Below are positions 1-5,574 of a stretch of DNA of 12,192 nucleotides, piece after piece. A model generated the notes under the pieces. It was not told the origin of the DNA and ran no database searches. It saw nothing but the letters and a program-made list of their open reading frames with translations. Location of the stretch: the NCBI GenBank assembly GCA_902803675.1, contig CADCQZ010000337.1, forward strand, positions 1-12,192. The letters run 5' to 3'. This DNA comes from an uncultured Eubacteriales bacterium (GTDB lineage Bacteria > Bacillota_A > Clostridia > Christensenellales > Aristaeellaceae). The translations under genes and the position numbers were made by a program. Within the stretch, counting starts at the first letter, position 1. The number at the start of each line of letters is the position of its first letter.

Positions 1-86
1 AAATAAGGTTCTTTATTCACATTCACCCACCGGAACGTTTTGATACAAAAAAATGAAAAAATCAGATAGTACATCTGCCCGGAGAA

Positions 87-95
87 TGGTAAAAT
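87..95 (+). promoter_or_regulatory. Extended -10 promoter of the hydrolase/MFS unit
   Basis: TGG followed directly by TAAAAT gives a TGn-extended -10 element. No good -35 hexamer stands 16-18 bp upstream, which is acceptable for an extended -10 promoter. Transcription would start near 101-103, placing the following hairpin at the very 5' end of the mRNA. The AT-rich stretch upstream (1-86) shows no gene or other site that I can support. The promoter call is inference from the motif. Confidence 0.45.
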
Positions 96-99
96 ACTT

Positions 100-131
100 T
101 CATGGCCGCCCATGATGCTTAAGGGCCATGA
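100..131 (+). other. 5' UTR hairpin with tandem 9-mer
   Basis: TCATGGCC (100-107) pairs perfectly with GGCCATGA (124-131) around a 16-nt loop. The same stretch holds two exact copies of CCATGATGC (110-118 and 126-134), repeating at a 16-bp period. There is no U-tract, so it is not a terminator. It could protect the mRNA 5' end, modulate translation of the gene starting at 156, or mark a DNA operator just downstream of the start point. Confidence 0.4.
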
Positions 132-155
132 TGCCCGAACCAAAGGATGTTGAAG

Positions 156-878
156 ATGAAAACGGTCTTATGCCTGTTCCTGATCGCCCTGCTGCTTTTA
201 CCCCCCGCGGTGCCCGCGGAGGATGTGTTCGAAACGATCGAAGTCTTTTCGCAGCGGACGCAGAAAACCATGACCTGCCGGGTCTATATACCCCCTGAGA
301 TCGACGCGGACACCGTGCTGACGGTTTTCCTGCACGGCGGAGGTCAGATGCGGGGAGATCCCCTTGAAGCGGCGCTGCCCGCCGCCATGATCTCGGGAAC
401 GGTGAAGTGCGTCCCCGCGCTCGTCGCCGTGCCGCGGATCCCCGGGGGCGTGGGCGAATGGGCAAAGGTCGCGGACGCGGTCCTGGAGATGGCCGACACT
501 CTGACGGAAAGATATGGCCTGGACCCAAGGAATTCTTCCCTGTGCGGCTTCAGCATGGGCGGGATCGGTGCCATGGACATCGCGAACAGGTATCCCGGCC
601 GTTTCACAAAGATACTCATAGCCGCGGGCCGCGTGAACGAAGGGATCCGGGCCGCTTCTTTTACAGGTTCCCAGGTACGGTTCTATGTGGGCAGAAGGGA
701 CCGGGACATACGGTCGGACACGGTCTACGGTTTTGAAAAGAAACTGAAATGGGCCAATGTCGACGTGATGATCTGTGAGACCGATACGGATCATCTCGGC
801 ACGGAAAAGAGCGTGTTCACGGACCCGGATATCCTCGCCTGGCTCTTCTCCCCTCTCACAACAGATACCGGAAAATGA
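156..878 (+). CDS. Exported alpha/beta-hydrolase (esterase-like)
   Basis: This is a 240-residue protein with an N-terminal signal peptide (hydrophobic residues 4-19, likely cut after VPA at 19-21). The rest reads as a compact alpha/beta-hydrolase. HGGG (60-63) forms the oxyanion loop. GFSMGG (131-136) is the nucleophile elbow with Ser133. Asp182 or Asp184 in GRRDRD and His213 in DTDH complete a Ser-Asp-His triad. The layout resembles the exported esterase / PHB-depolymerase-like group, which includes feruloyl and acetyl-xylan esterases; the substrate cannot be read from sequence. An in-frame ATG at 147 sits directly on the AAAGG (142-146). The ATG at 156 has that AAAGG 9 nt upstream and starts a typical MKT signal peptide, so it was preferred. 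An MFS gene follows 77 nt downstream with no terminator between them, suggesting one transcript. Confidence 0.85.
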   Translation: MKTVLCLFLIALLLLPPAVPAEDVFETIEVFSQRTQKTMTCRVYIPPEIDADTVLTVFLHGGGQMRGDPLEAALPAAMISGTVKCVPALVAVPRIPGGVGEWAKVADAVLEMADTLTERYGLDPRNSSLCGFSMGGIGAMDIANRYPGRFTKILIAAGRVNEGIRAASFTGSQVRFYVGRRDRDIRSDTVYGFEKKLKWANVDVMICETDTDHLGTEKSVFTDPDILAWLFSPLTTDTGK

Positions 879-955
879 GCACGGCCGGCTTTCCCCGGCA
901 TCGGCAGAATGTCCTTTTATTCCCCGGCTCATTCGTCACTAAAGGAGCGCTCTTT

Positions 956-2146
956 ATGAAAAAGCTGTCTGAAACATTCCGGGAAGGATCGGGTTACCGG
1001 GCCTTTTTCTTCTCCATCGCCACTTTCGGCCTGGCGTACGGGCTCTATAAGGGCGTGATCGACAATTACCTGGCCGAGACGGTCCGGATGACCTCTTTCG
1101 ACAAGGGCGTATCGGAATTTTTCCGGGAACTGCCCGGGCTTTTGCTGGTGGTCATCCTGGCCGCGGTCTATATGCTTTCCGCCGAAAAGATCTACAGGAT
1201 CGGTGCCGTGATCATGTTCGGCGGCATGCTGATGCAGTCCGTGATCACCCCGACGAAAACCATGGTGATCCTGGCGATCTTCATCTATTCCCTCGGCGAC
1301 CATATCCAGCTGGGCATGCGCAACACCCTTTCACTGAATTACTCCCGGGAAGGGCACGGCGGGTCGGCCCTGGGGCTGCAGAACGCGGTCAATCAGATCG
1401 GCACTCTTTTAGGGTTTCTCATCATCATCGCCGTTTTCGGCTTTACCCGCAGCGCGTCGGAGCTGTACAAGACCGTATTCACCGCCAGTGCCGTGATCAT
1501 CGCTCTGGGGACCCTCATCACCTTCAGCATGAAGGGCGAAAGCGAGACCGACTCCAGCAGGCGTCGCTTTTACTTCCGGAAGAAATACAAAAAATACTAT
1601 ATGCTGGAAGTGTTCTACGGAGCGCGCAAGCAGATCTTTTTCACCTTCGGGCCCTACGTGCTGGTGCTGTTCTACGGCGCGGACGCCATGACCATCAGCA
1701 TCCTTTTCGCCATATCGTCCGTATGCACGTTTTTCGCAGCCCCGGCGGTGGGCCGTATCATCGACCGGTTCGGGTACAAGATCGTCATGATCATGGATAC
1801 CCTCATCCTGGTAGTGGTATGCTTCTTCTACGGTTTCGCCCATCATATCTTCCCCACCCACATCGCCTTCATCGTCTGCTGCGTCAACTATATCCTGGAT
1901 TCCATGATATCCCTGGCGTCCATGGCTTCCAATGTGTATGTGCAGGATCTGGCGGAAAGCAAGGACGAGGTGAGAGCCACCCTGTCCACGGGCATCTCCG
2001 TCAATCACCTGATCACGATCCTGATCGCCCTTTTCGGCGGGTGGATCTGGCAGACCCTGGGCATCGAGACCCTGTTCGTGCTCTCCGCCGTCCTGGGGCT
2101 GTGCAACAGCGCCTACGCGGCCACGATCAAAACAAAAAAGGCCTGA
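956..2146 (+). CDS. MFS-type transporter
   Basis: This 396-residue polytopic membrane protein has about 11-12 hydrophobic segments. Two six-helix halves are joined by a basic cytoplasmic loop (about 193-213, SRRRFYFRKKYKKYY). GRIIDRFGYK (266-275), between two helices of the second half, matches the MFS loop motif (G-x-x-x-D-R-x-G-R/K). These features support the major facilitator superfamily, but no motif fixes the substrate; sugar, drug or metabolite transport are all possible. The reading frame extends upstream to 875, overlapping the hydrolase gene. However, AAAGGAG at 941-947 stands 8 nt before ATG 956, and the segment before that is polar and not membrane-like. The gene probably belongs to the hydrolase transcript. 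A 7-bp hairpin overlaps its stop codon. Confidence 0.85.
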   Translation: MKKLSETFREGSGYRAFFFSIATFGLAYGLYKGVIDNYLAETVRMTSFDKGVSEFFRELPGLLLVVILAAVYMLSAEKIYRIGAVIMFGGMLMQSVITPTKTMVILAIFIYSLGDHIQLGMRNTLSLNYSREGHGGSALGLQNAVNQIGTLLGFLIIIAVFGFTRSASELYKTVFTASAVIIALGTLITFSMKGESETDSSRRRFYFRKKYKKYYMLEVFYGARKQIFFTFGPYVLVLFYGADAMTISILFAISSVCTFFAAPAVGRIIDRFGYKIVMIMDTLILVVVCFFYGFAHHIFPTHIAFIVCCVNYILDSMISLASMASNVYVQDLAESKDEVRATLSTGISVNHLITILIALFGGWIWQTLGIETLFVLSAVLGLCNSAYAATIKTKKA

Positions 2147-2177
2147 CCGCGGCAACAACGGGTTGCTTTACGGTCAG
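2143..2177 (+). other. Nested hairpin over the MFS stop codon
   Basis: CTGACCG (2143-2149) pairs with CGGTCAG (2171-2177). Inside it GCAAC (2152-2156) pairs with GTTGC (2162-2166). The plus-strand 3' flank (CATCCACC) has no U-tract, so a conventional terminator is unlikely here. It could stabilise the 3' end of the transporter mRNA. It also overlaps the -35 region of the next gene, so it could be an operator for that regulator. Confidence 0.35.
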
Positions 2178-2196
2178 CATCCACCGGGTATAAAAT
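2167..2196 (+). promoter_or_regulatory. Putative promoter of the XRE/zinc-ribbon regulator
   Basis: TTTACG (2167-2172, 4/6 to TTGACA) lies 16 bp before TATAAA (2189-2194, 5/6 to TATAAT). An alternative -10, TAAAAT, lies two bases further on. A strong AAGGAGG (2213-2219) follows. The arrangement allows expression of the regulator independently of the transporter. Confidence 0.4.
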
Positions 2197-2227
2197 ATCC
2201 CCAGCATCAAGCAAGGAGGTCGATCCA

Positions 2228-2680
2228 ATGAACACCTGTGAGATCCTGAAAACGCTGCGGGAAAAGAACGGCCTGACGCAGGAGCAGCTGGCAGAGCGCC
2301 TGTTGGTGACCAGGCAGGCCGTCAGCCGCTGGGAAAACGGCGAGACCCAGCCCAATACCGACACCCTGAAGATCCTTTCCCGTGAATTCGACGTATCCGT
2401 CAACACCCTGTTGGGCTCCCCCAGACGACTGTTCTGTCAGTGCTGCGGCATGCCGCTTACGGAAGACAGCCTGCTCAGCCGTGAAACGGACGGCACATTC
2501 AACGAGGACTACTGCAAGTGGTGCTACACGGACGGAAAGTTCATGTATGTATCCAAGGAACAGCTGATCGACTTCATCGTCACCCATATCCCCGACCCTG
2601 CCGGCACTCCGGAAGAGGACAGGCGCAGTTTCCTTAACAGCCAGCTCTCCGCTCTCAAGCATTGGCGGCAGCCGGAATAG
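2228..2680 (+). CDS. XRE-family HTH regulator with C-terminal zinc ribbon
   Basis: Residues 5-62 form a Cro/C1-type helix-turn-helix (LTQEQLAERLLVTRQAVSRWENG at 16-38 holds the two DNA-reading helices). Residues 68-145 match the putative zinc-ribbon domain often attached to such regulators in Firmicutes. They contain Cys70, Cys72 and Cys73 near the start and Cys96-x-x-Cys99 within YCKWCYTDG, followed by a helical tail. The domain pair suggests a DNA-binding protein whose second half binds Zn or is structurally zinc-dependent; its ligand and targets are unknown. The ATG has an ideal AAGGAGG 8 nt upstream. It follows the MFS gene by 81 nt and may regulate that transporter. The length of 150 residues is normal for this architecture, and no broken region is seen. 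Confidence 0.88.
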   Translation: MNTCEILKTLREKNGLTQEQLAERLLVTRQAVSRWENGETQPNTDTLKILSREFDVSVNTLLGSPRRLFCQCCGMPLTEDSLLSRETDGTFNEDYCKWCYTDGKFMYVSKEQLIDFIVTHIPDPAGTPEEDRRSFLNSQLSALKHWRQPE

Positions 2681-2706
2681 GCCGAACACGAAACAAAGCC
2701 CGATCG

Positions 2707-2750
2707 AAAAAACTCAGGGCCTCCGTTTGACCGGAGGCCCAAAGCTTTTT
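2707..2750. terminator. Bidirectional intrinsic terminator
   Basis: GGGCCTCCG (2717-2725) pairs perfectly with CGGAGGCCC (2732-2740) around a 6-nt loop. A T-run follows on the plus side (2746-2750). A run of six A (2707-2712) supplies the T-tract on the minus side. It sits between two convergent regulator genes and can end both transcripts; the minus-strand gene stops at 2750. Confidence 0.85.
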
Positions 2751-2989
2751 CAAGTCCGTCCTTCACCCATCTCCTGTTCCGTGAGCCGGATCAGATCGCT
2801 CGTCCGGATCCGCAGCGCCTCCGCGAGGCGCCAGAGTGTATCCAGCCTCACGGTCTTTCGTCCGTTCTCCACCATGACCAGGTGGCTGCGGGCGATCCCG
2901 GCAAGGCCGGACAGCGCTTCCTGAGTGAGTCCCTTTTCGGCGCGTATGCGGGCGATCACCGCGCCGAAAGCTTTGCTGTTATAGGGCAT
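2750..2989 (-). CDS. Small XRE-family HTH regulator
   Basis: This 79-residue protein is little more than a Cro/C1-type helix-turn-helix. The scaffold runs from FGAVIARIRAEKGLTQEALS (about 8-27) through AGIARSHLVMVENGRK (30-45) to LDTLWRLAEALRIRTSDLIRL (49-69). No effector domain is present, so it may act as a dimer on a nearby operator. The frame has an ATG at 2995, but only one base separates it from the AGGAGG (2997-3002). The ATG at 2989 has 7-nt spacing and was chosen. The short exported-protein gene lies 65 nt upstream on the same strand with no clear terminator between them. Co-transcription is possible, although a weak TG-extended TATAGA box also occurs in the gap. Confidence 0.82.
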   Translation of the reverse strand: MPYNSKAFGAVIARIRAEKGLTQEALSGLAGIARSHLVMVENGRKTVRLDTLWRLAEALRIRTSDLIRLTEQEMGEGRT

Positions 2990-3054
2990 GATCATACCTC
3001 CTTTTTTCGTGCCTCTATAACAGCGCGTGTTTTTTACGCGTTTTTCCGCTGCCT

Positions 3055-3489
3055 TTACCTGAACACGATCCCTGTCATGATCGTCAGGCTGAACGGGACA
3101 CCGGATTTCAGTTCATCGCCCTCGTTGAGGGTCAGGAACACCGTATCCGGGTCCTCCCCTTCATCCGGCGCGCTGACTACGTTCCACAGCAGCTGCTTCC
3201 CTTTGCCGCCGTCCGAGTACACCGTCAGGTTGCCCCAGTCATCCCCCGTGGCCATGCAGGTCCACACATACCTCCCGCAGGGGATGTCCCTGCCGGCGAT
3301 ATAGGTGCCCTTGGGGAGCTTCGCGGTCTTCTCGATCCCCCGTTTGACCATCTCCTCCGTCACCTTTTCGAGCAGGTCCACGATCTGCCCGTCGCTGAGG
3401 GTCCCGAGGTCGATCTCTTCCGCGCGGGCACAGAAACACCCGCAGAGCATGATGACGAGGACCATGAGGCACAGCATCGTTTTTTTCAT
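3055..3489 (-). CDS. Small exported protein of unknown function
   Basis: This is a 144-residue protein with a signal peptide (MKK, hydrophobic 5-20, likely cleavage after ARA at 21-23). Three cysteines (16, 18, 20) lie at the end of the hydrophobic core. LCGC could be read as a poor lipobox, so lipoprotein anchoring cannot be excluded. The mature part begins with a helix (LSDGQIVDLLEKVTEEMVKRG, 31-51). A beta-rich domain follows, with LPKGTYIAGRDIPCGRYVWTC (58-78) and repeated hydrophobic strands. The phrase G-x-Y-x-x-G-x-D-I-P-x-G-x-Y recurs in unnamed Firmicute surface proteins, but no function is known to me. Start: AAAGGAG has 9-nt spacing to ATG 3489; the upstream in-frame ATGs are mis-spaced or lie in the operator. 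Confidence 0.75.
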   Translation of the reverse strand: MKKTMLCLMVLVIMLCGCFCARAEEIDLGTLSDGQIVDLLEKVTEEMVKRGIEKTAKLPKGTYIAGRDIPCGRYVWTCMATGDDWGNLTVYSDGGKGKQLLWNVVSAPDEGEDPDTVFLTLNEGDELKSGVPFSLTIMTGIVFR

Positions 3490-3501
3490 AAGCATCACTC
3501 C

Positions 3502-3519
3502 TTTTTGATCGGTCAAAAA
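3502..3519. promoter_or_regulatory. Palindromic operator candidate TTTTTGA-N4-TCAAAAA
   Basis: A perfect 7+7 inverted repeat with a TCGG spacer covers the expected start point of the minus-strand exported-protein gene and touches its RBS. A regulator bound here would block transcription. In RNA the same sequence could form a hairpin masking the AGGAG. The small XRE regulator downstream is one candidate ligand, by proximity only. Confidence 0.4.
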
Positions 3520-3547
3520 TCATGGTACCAGTCCCGGAGCCTGTCTT
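3519..3547 (-). promoter_or_regulatory. Putative promoter of the exported-protein gene
   Basis: Read on the minus strand, AAGACA (complement of 3542-3547, 4/6 to consensus) is followed after exactly 17 bp by CATGAT (complement of 3519-3524, 4/6). The predicted start falls inside the adjoining palindrome. Both boxes are imperfect, so this is a moderate call. Confidence 0.35.
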
Positions 3548-3588
3548 TGTCCTCTACGGATAACACCCGAAAAATTTTTGAAAAGGTA

Positions 3589-3617
3589 TTGACACGCGCG
3601 CCATAGTGTACTATTGT
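3589..3617 (+). promoter_or_regulatory. Promoter of the GntR-ABC operon
   Basis: A perfect TTGACA (3589-3594) stands 17 bp before TATTGT (3612-3617). The start point would lie near 3624, so the mRNA has a very short leader before the TAGGAGGG RBS (3636-3643). The -10 box is embedded in the palindromic repeats described in the next entry, which predicts repression by promoter occlusion. Confidence 0.7.
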
Positions 3618-3629
3618 ATTAGTGCACTA
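3604..3629. promoter_or_regulatory. Tandem palindromic operator for the GntR repressor
   Basis: TAGTGTACTA (3604-3613, one central mismatch) and TAGTGCACTA (3620-3629, perfect palindrome) are near-identical 10-mers with a 16-bp centre-to-centre distance. Together they also form a larger imperfect inverted repeat flanking the -10 box. Operators of the GTGTAC/GTGCAC type in front of YtrA-like GntR genes are established for this subfamily. The most likely role is autoregulation by the product starting at 3650. Confidence 0.65.
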
Positions 3630-3649
3630 ACGTCTTAGGAGGGTTTGCC

Positions 3650-4009
3650 GTGAATTTCGATCCGATGATACCGATCTGGCTCCAGGTATCCACCCTGATC
3701 AAGCAGCAGATCGTGACCGGGCAGCTCTCCCCCGGTGCCAAGCTGCCGGGCGGGCGCGATCTGGCCGTAAAGTACTCGATCAACCCGAACACGGCGGCGA
3801 GGATCTACCAGGAAATGGAGCGTGAGGGCATCTGCGTCACCCGCCGAGGCCTGGGTACCTTCGTGACGGAGGATGAGACCGCCATCCGCCGCCTTAAACA
3901 CGAAATGGCCCGGCAGGCCGTCAGCCGCTTTTTAGCGGATCTGAAGGGCATGGGCCTCGGGCGTGAAGACGCGGTCAAGCTGATACTAGAGGAGGAAAAG
4001 GACCAATGA
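3650..4009 (+). CDS. GntR-family repressor, YtrA subfamily
   Basis: This 119-residue protein has an N-terminal winged helix (about 8-75): PIWLQVSTLIKQQIVTGQL, then LSPGAKLPGGRDLAVKYSINPNTAARIYQEMEREG, and the wing VTRRGLGTFV (63-72). A short helical tail (76-119) serves for dimerisation. The compact size and the linked ABC genes place it in the YtrA group, whose members repress their own ABC-transporter operon until an inducer or cell-envelope signal arrives. The turn reads LPGGRDLA where many family members have LPSxRxLA. Translation starts with GTG, fixed by TAGGAGGG 6 nt upstream. The stop overlaps the next start (ATGA), implying translational coupling. The signal sensed is unknown. Confidence 0.9.
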   Translation: MNFDPMIPIWLQVSTLIKQQIVTGQLSPGAKLPGGRDLAVKYSINPNTAARIYQEMEREGICVTRRGLGTFVTEDETAIRRLKHEMARQAVSRFLADLKGMGLGREDAVKLILEEEKDQ

Positions 4010-4707
4010 TAACAAGCAGAGGACTGACCAGGAGATTCGGCAGCAAGACTGCCGTGGACAATGTGGACCTGACCATCGAGCCCGGGCATGTGTACGCCCT
4101 GCTGGGCCCCAACGGCAGCGGAAAGACCACCTGGATGAAAATGGCCGCCGGCCTGATGAAACCCACCTCGGGAGAGATCCTGTATGACGGGAAGAGCGTC
4201 GGCGTGGAGAGCCGGCGGTATGTGGCATATATGTCGACGGAGCCCTACTTCTATCCCTGGATGAAGGCAAAGGACGTGGGGAACTACTACCGGGATTTCT
4301 TTGAAGACTTTTCCATGGATAAATACAAGGAACTTTTGAGGATCATGGAGCTTGAGGAGAACATGCCCACCCGTTCCCTGTCCTCGGGCATGATGGCGAA
4401 GCTGAAGATCGCCGTCACCATGGCCAGGGACGCCAGGGTGTACATGCTGGACGAACCCTTCAACGGCATCGATCTTCTGGCTCGGGATGAGATCCGCACC
4501 TGCATCCTGCGGGAAGCCTCCCCCGATAAGGCGCTGATCCTGTCCAGCCATCTGGTGGAGGAGATGGAAGCGATCTCCGACCGGGCGATCTTCATCAAAA
4601 ACGGCCATGTGGTGGAGGTGCGGGACCTGGAGGATATGCGCATGGCGGACGGCGTTTCCATGGCGGACAGATACCGGCAGATCTACGGGCACACGGAGGT
4701 GGAATGA
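4006..4707 (+). CDS. ABC transporter ATP-binding protein
   Basis: The 233-residue nucleotide-binding subunit has Walker A GPNGSGKTT (34-42), Walker B VYMLDEP (145-151) with catalytic Glu150, D-loop NGID (153-156) and the switch His182 (SSH). The signature is the degenerate LSSGMMAKLK (125-134). The usual Q-loop glutamine is replaced: the equivalent stretch reads AYMSTEPYFY (74-83). Both deviations are frequent in ATPases paired with ABC-2 permeases. The C-terminal 20-30 residues are a short helix, not an extra domain. It should energise export or a mechanosensory function through the permease encoded next. Its start overlaps the repressor stop by 4 bp. The RBS is GGAGGAAAAGG inside the end of the repressor gene. 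Confidence 0.92.
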   Translation: MITSRGLTRRFGSKTAVDNVDLTIEPGHVYALLGPNGSGKTTWMKMAAGLMKPTSGEILYDGKSVGVESRRYVAYMSTEPYFYPWMKAKDVGNYYRDFFEDFSMDKYKELLRIMELEENMPTRSLSSGMMAKLKIAVTMARDARVYMLDEPFNGIDLLARDEIRTCILREASPDKALILSSHLVEEMEAISDRAIFIKNGHVVEVRDLEDMRMADGVSMADRYRQIYGHTEVE

Positions 4708-4708
4708 C

Positions 4709-5470
4709 ATGAAACAACTGCTTAAATACGAGCTGCGCAAAACTCAGGCCATGAAGCTGATCATCCTGGGCATCACCGCCGCGGCGGAACTGGCTTTCCT
4801 GATCGCCCTTTTTGTCAGGAACAGCCAAGGCAATACGGATGAGATCATCGTCGCTATGGCTTTCCTGCTCACCATGATCGCCTTCGGCGGCATCCTGCTC
4901 ATCGGGATCCAGAGTGTTTTGACCCTTCACCGGGACATGAACACCAAACAGGGATACATGCTGTATATGACGCCCAGGAACAGCTATCAGATCCTGGGAG
5001 CCAAGATGCTGGAGAACGGCATCTCCCTGGTACTGGCGGGGGCCTTCTTCTTCCTGCTGGGAGCCCTGGACGTAACACTGCTGTTCAGCCGCATCGGCCA
5101 GCTGGAAGCGCTGAAGGAATACGTGACGCAGTTCCTGTCCGCGATCAACGCCGAGATCGAGCTGGACCTGAACGGTGTCCTGTGCCTCACGGCGGAAATG
5201 CTGTCCTCCTGGCTGGCCACGGTGTCCATCGCCTTCCTGGCCGATATCATCTCTTCCGCTCTGCTGAACGGGAAACGCTTCAACGGGCTCGTGACCTTCA
5301 TCTTCTTTATCCTGCTGACCATCCTGCTCAATACCCTTCAGCGGGTGTTCCTCACCCAGGGCATGGTGCTCAACACCGTCCTCATCGTGGAGACCGTGGT
5401 CGCTCTCATCTACTCCGCCGGCATGTACGTGGTGTCCGCCGCTGTGATGGAAAGATACCTGAGCGTATAA
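4709..5470 (+). CDS. ABC-2 type permease subunit
   Basis: This 253-residue membrane protein has six predicted helices, at roughly 16-36, 46-69, 105-126, 168-188, 199-220 and 225-246. A basic cytoplasmic N-terminus (MKQLLKYELRKT) and a cytoplasmic loop with HRDMNTKQGYMLYMTP precede the third helix. That pattern (L-x-R/K-D x5 G-Y-L-x-x-x-x-P) is characteristic of ABC-2 permeases of GntR-linked operons. With the adjacent ATPase it would form an exporter, as a homodimer unless another permease is encoded elsewhere. The start is fixed by GGAGGT (4695-4700) with an 8-nt spacer, one base after the ATPase stop. The substrate is unknown; relatives are implicated in antimicrobial-peptide or cell-wall stress responses. 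An upstream frame extension to 4607 lies entirely within the ATPase gene and is rejected. Confidence 0.88.
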   Translation: MKQLLKYELRKTQAMKLIILGITAAAELAFLIALFVRNSQGNTDEIIVAMAFLLTMIAFGGILLIGIQSVLTLHRDMNTKQGYMLYMTPRNSYQILGAKMLENGISLVLAGAFFFLLGALDVTLLFSRIGQLEALKEYVTQFLSAINAEIELDLNGVLCLTAEMLSSWLATVSIAFLADIISSALLNGKRFNGLVTFIFFILLTILLNTLQRVFLTQGMVLNTVLIVETVVALIYSAGMYVVSAAVMERYLSV

Positions 5471-5505
5471 ATGTGAGGCAAAACCCCTTCAGATCGATAG
5501 GATAT

Positions 5506-5544
5506 AAAAAAAACGGCATGACCGGTGTTCCCGCGCCATGCCGT
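5506..5544 (-). terminator. Intrinsic terminator of the GH3 gene (possibly bidirectional)
   Basis: ACGGCATG (5513-5520) pairs perfectly with CATGCCGT (5537-5544) around a 16-nt loop. Read on the minus strand, eight T follow (complement of 5506-5513), 31 nt past the GH3 stop. The plus-side flank (CTTTAA) is only weakly T-rich, so it may also end the converging ABC operon less efficiently. Confidence 0.8.
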
Positions 5545-5574
5545 CTTTAATTGCCGGATAATGTTATCCCGATA

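Noticed and set aside
112..153. 13-codon upstream ORF (MMLKGHDA...) ending 2 nt before the hydrolase start
   Set aside because: It has no Shine-Dalgarno and begins inside the hairpin loop; the close stop looks coincidental.
198..932. 244-codon minus-strand frame over the hydrolase gene
   Set aside because: The plus strand has a signal peptide, GFSMGG elbow and catalytic triad; the minus frame is a His/Arg-rich shadow.
875..955. Upstream extension of the MFS gene overlapping the hydrolase stop
   Set aside because: The ideal AAAGGAG-8 nt-ATG at 956 and the non-membrane character of the extra 27 residues argue for the later start.
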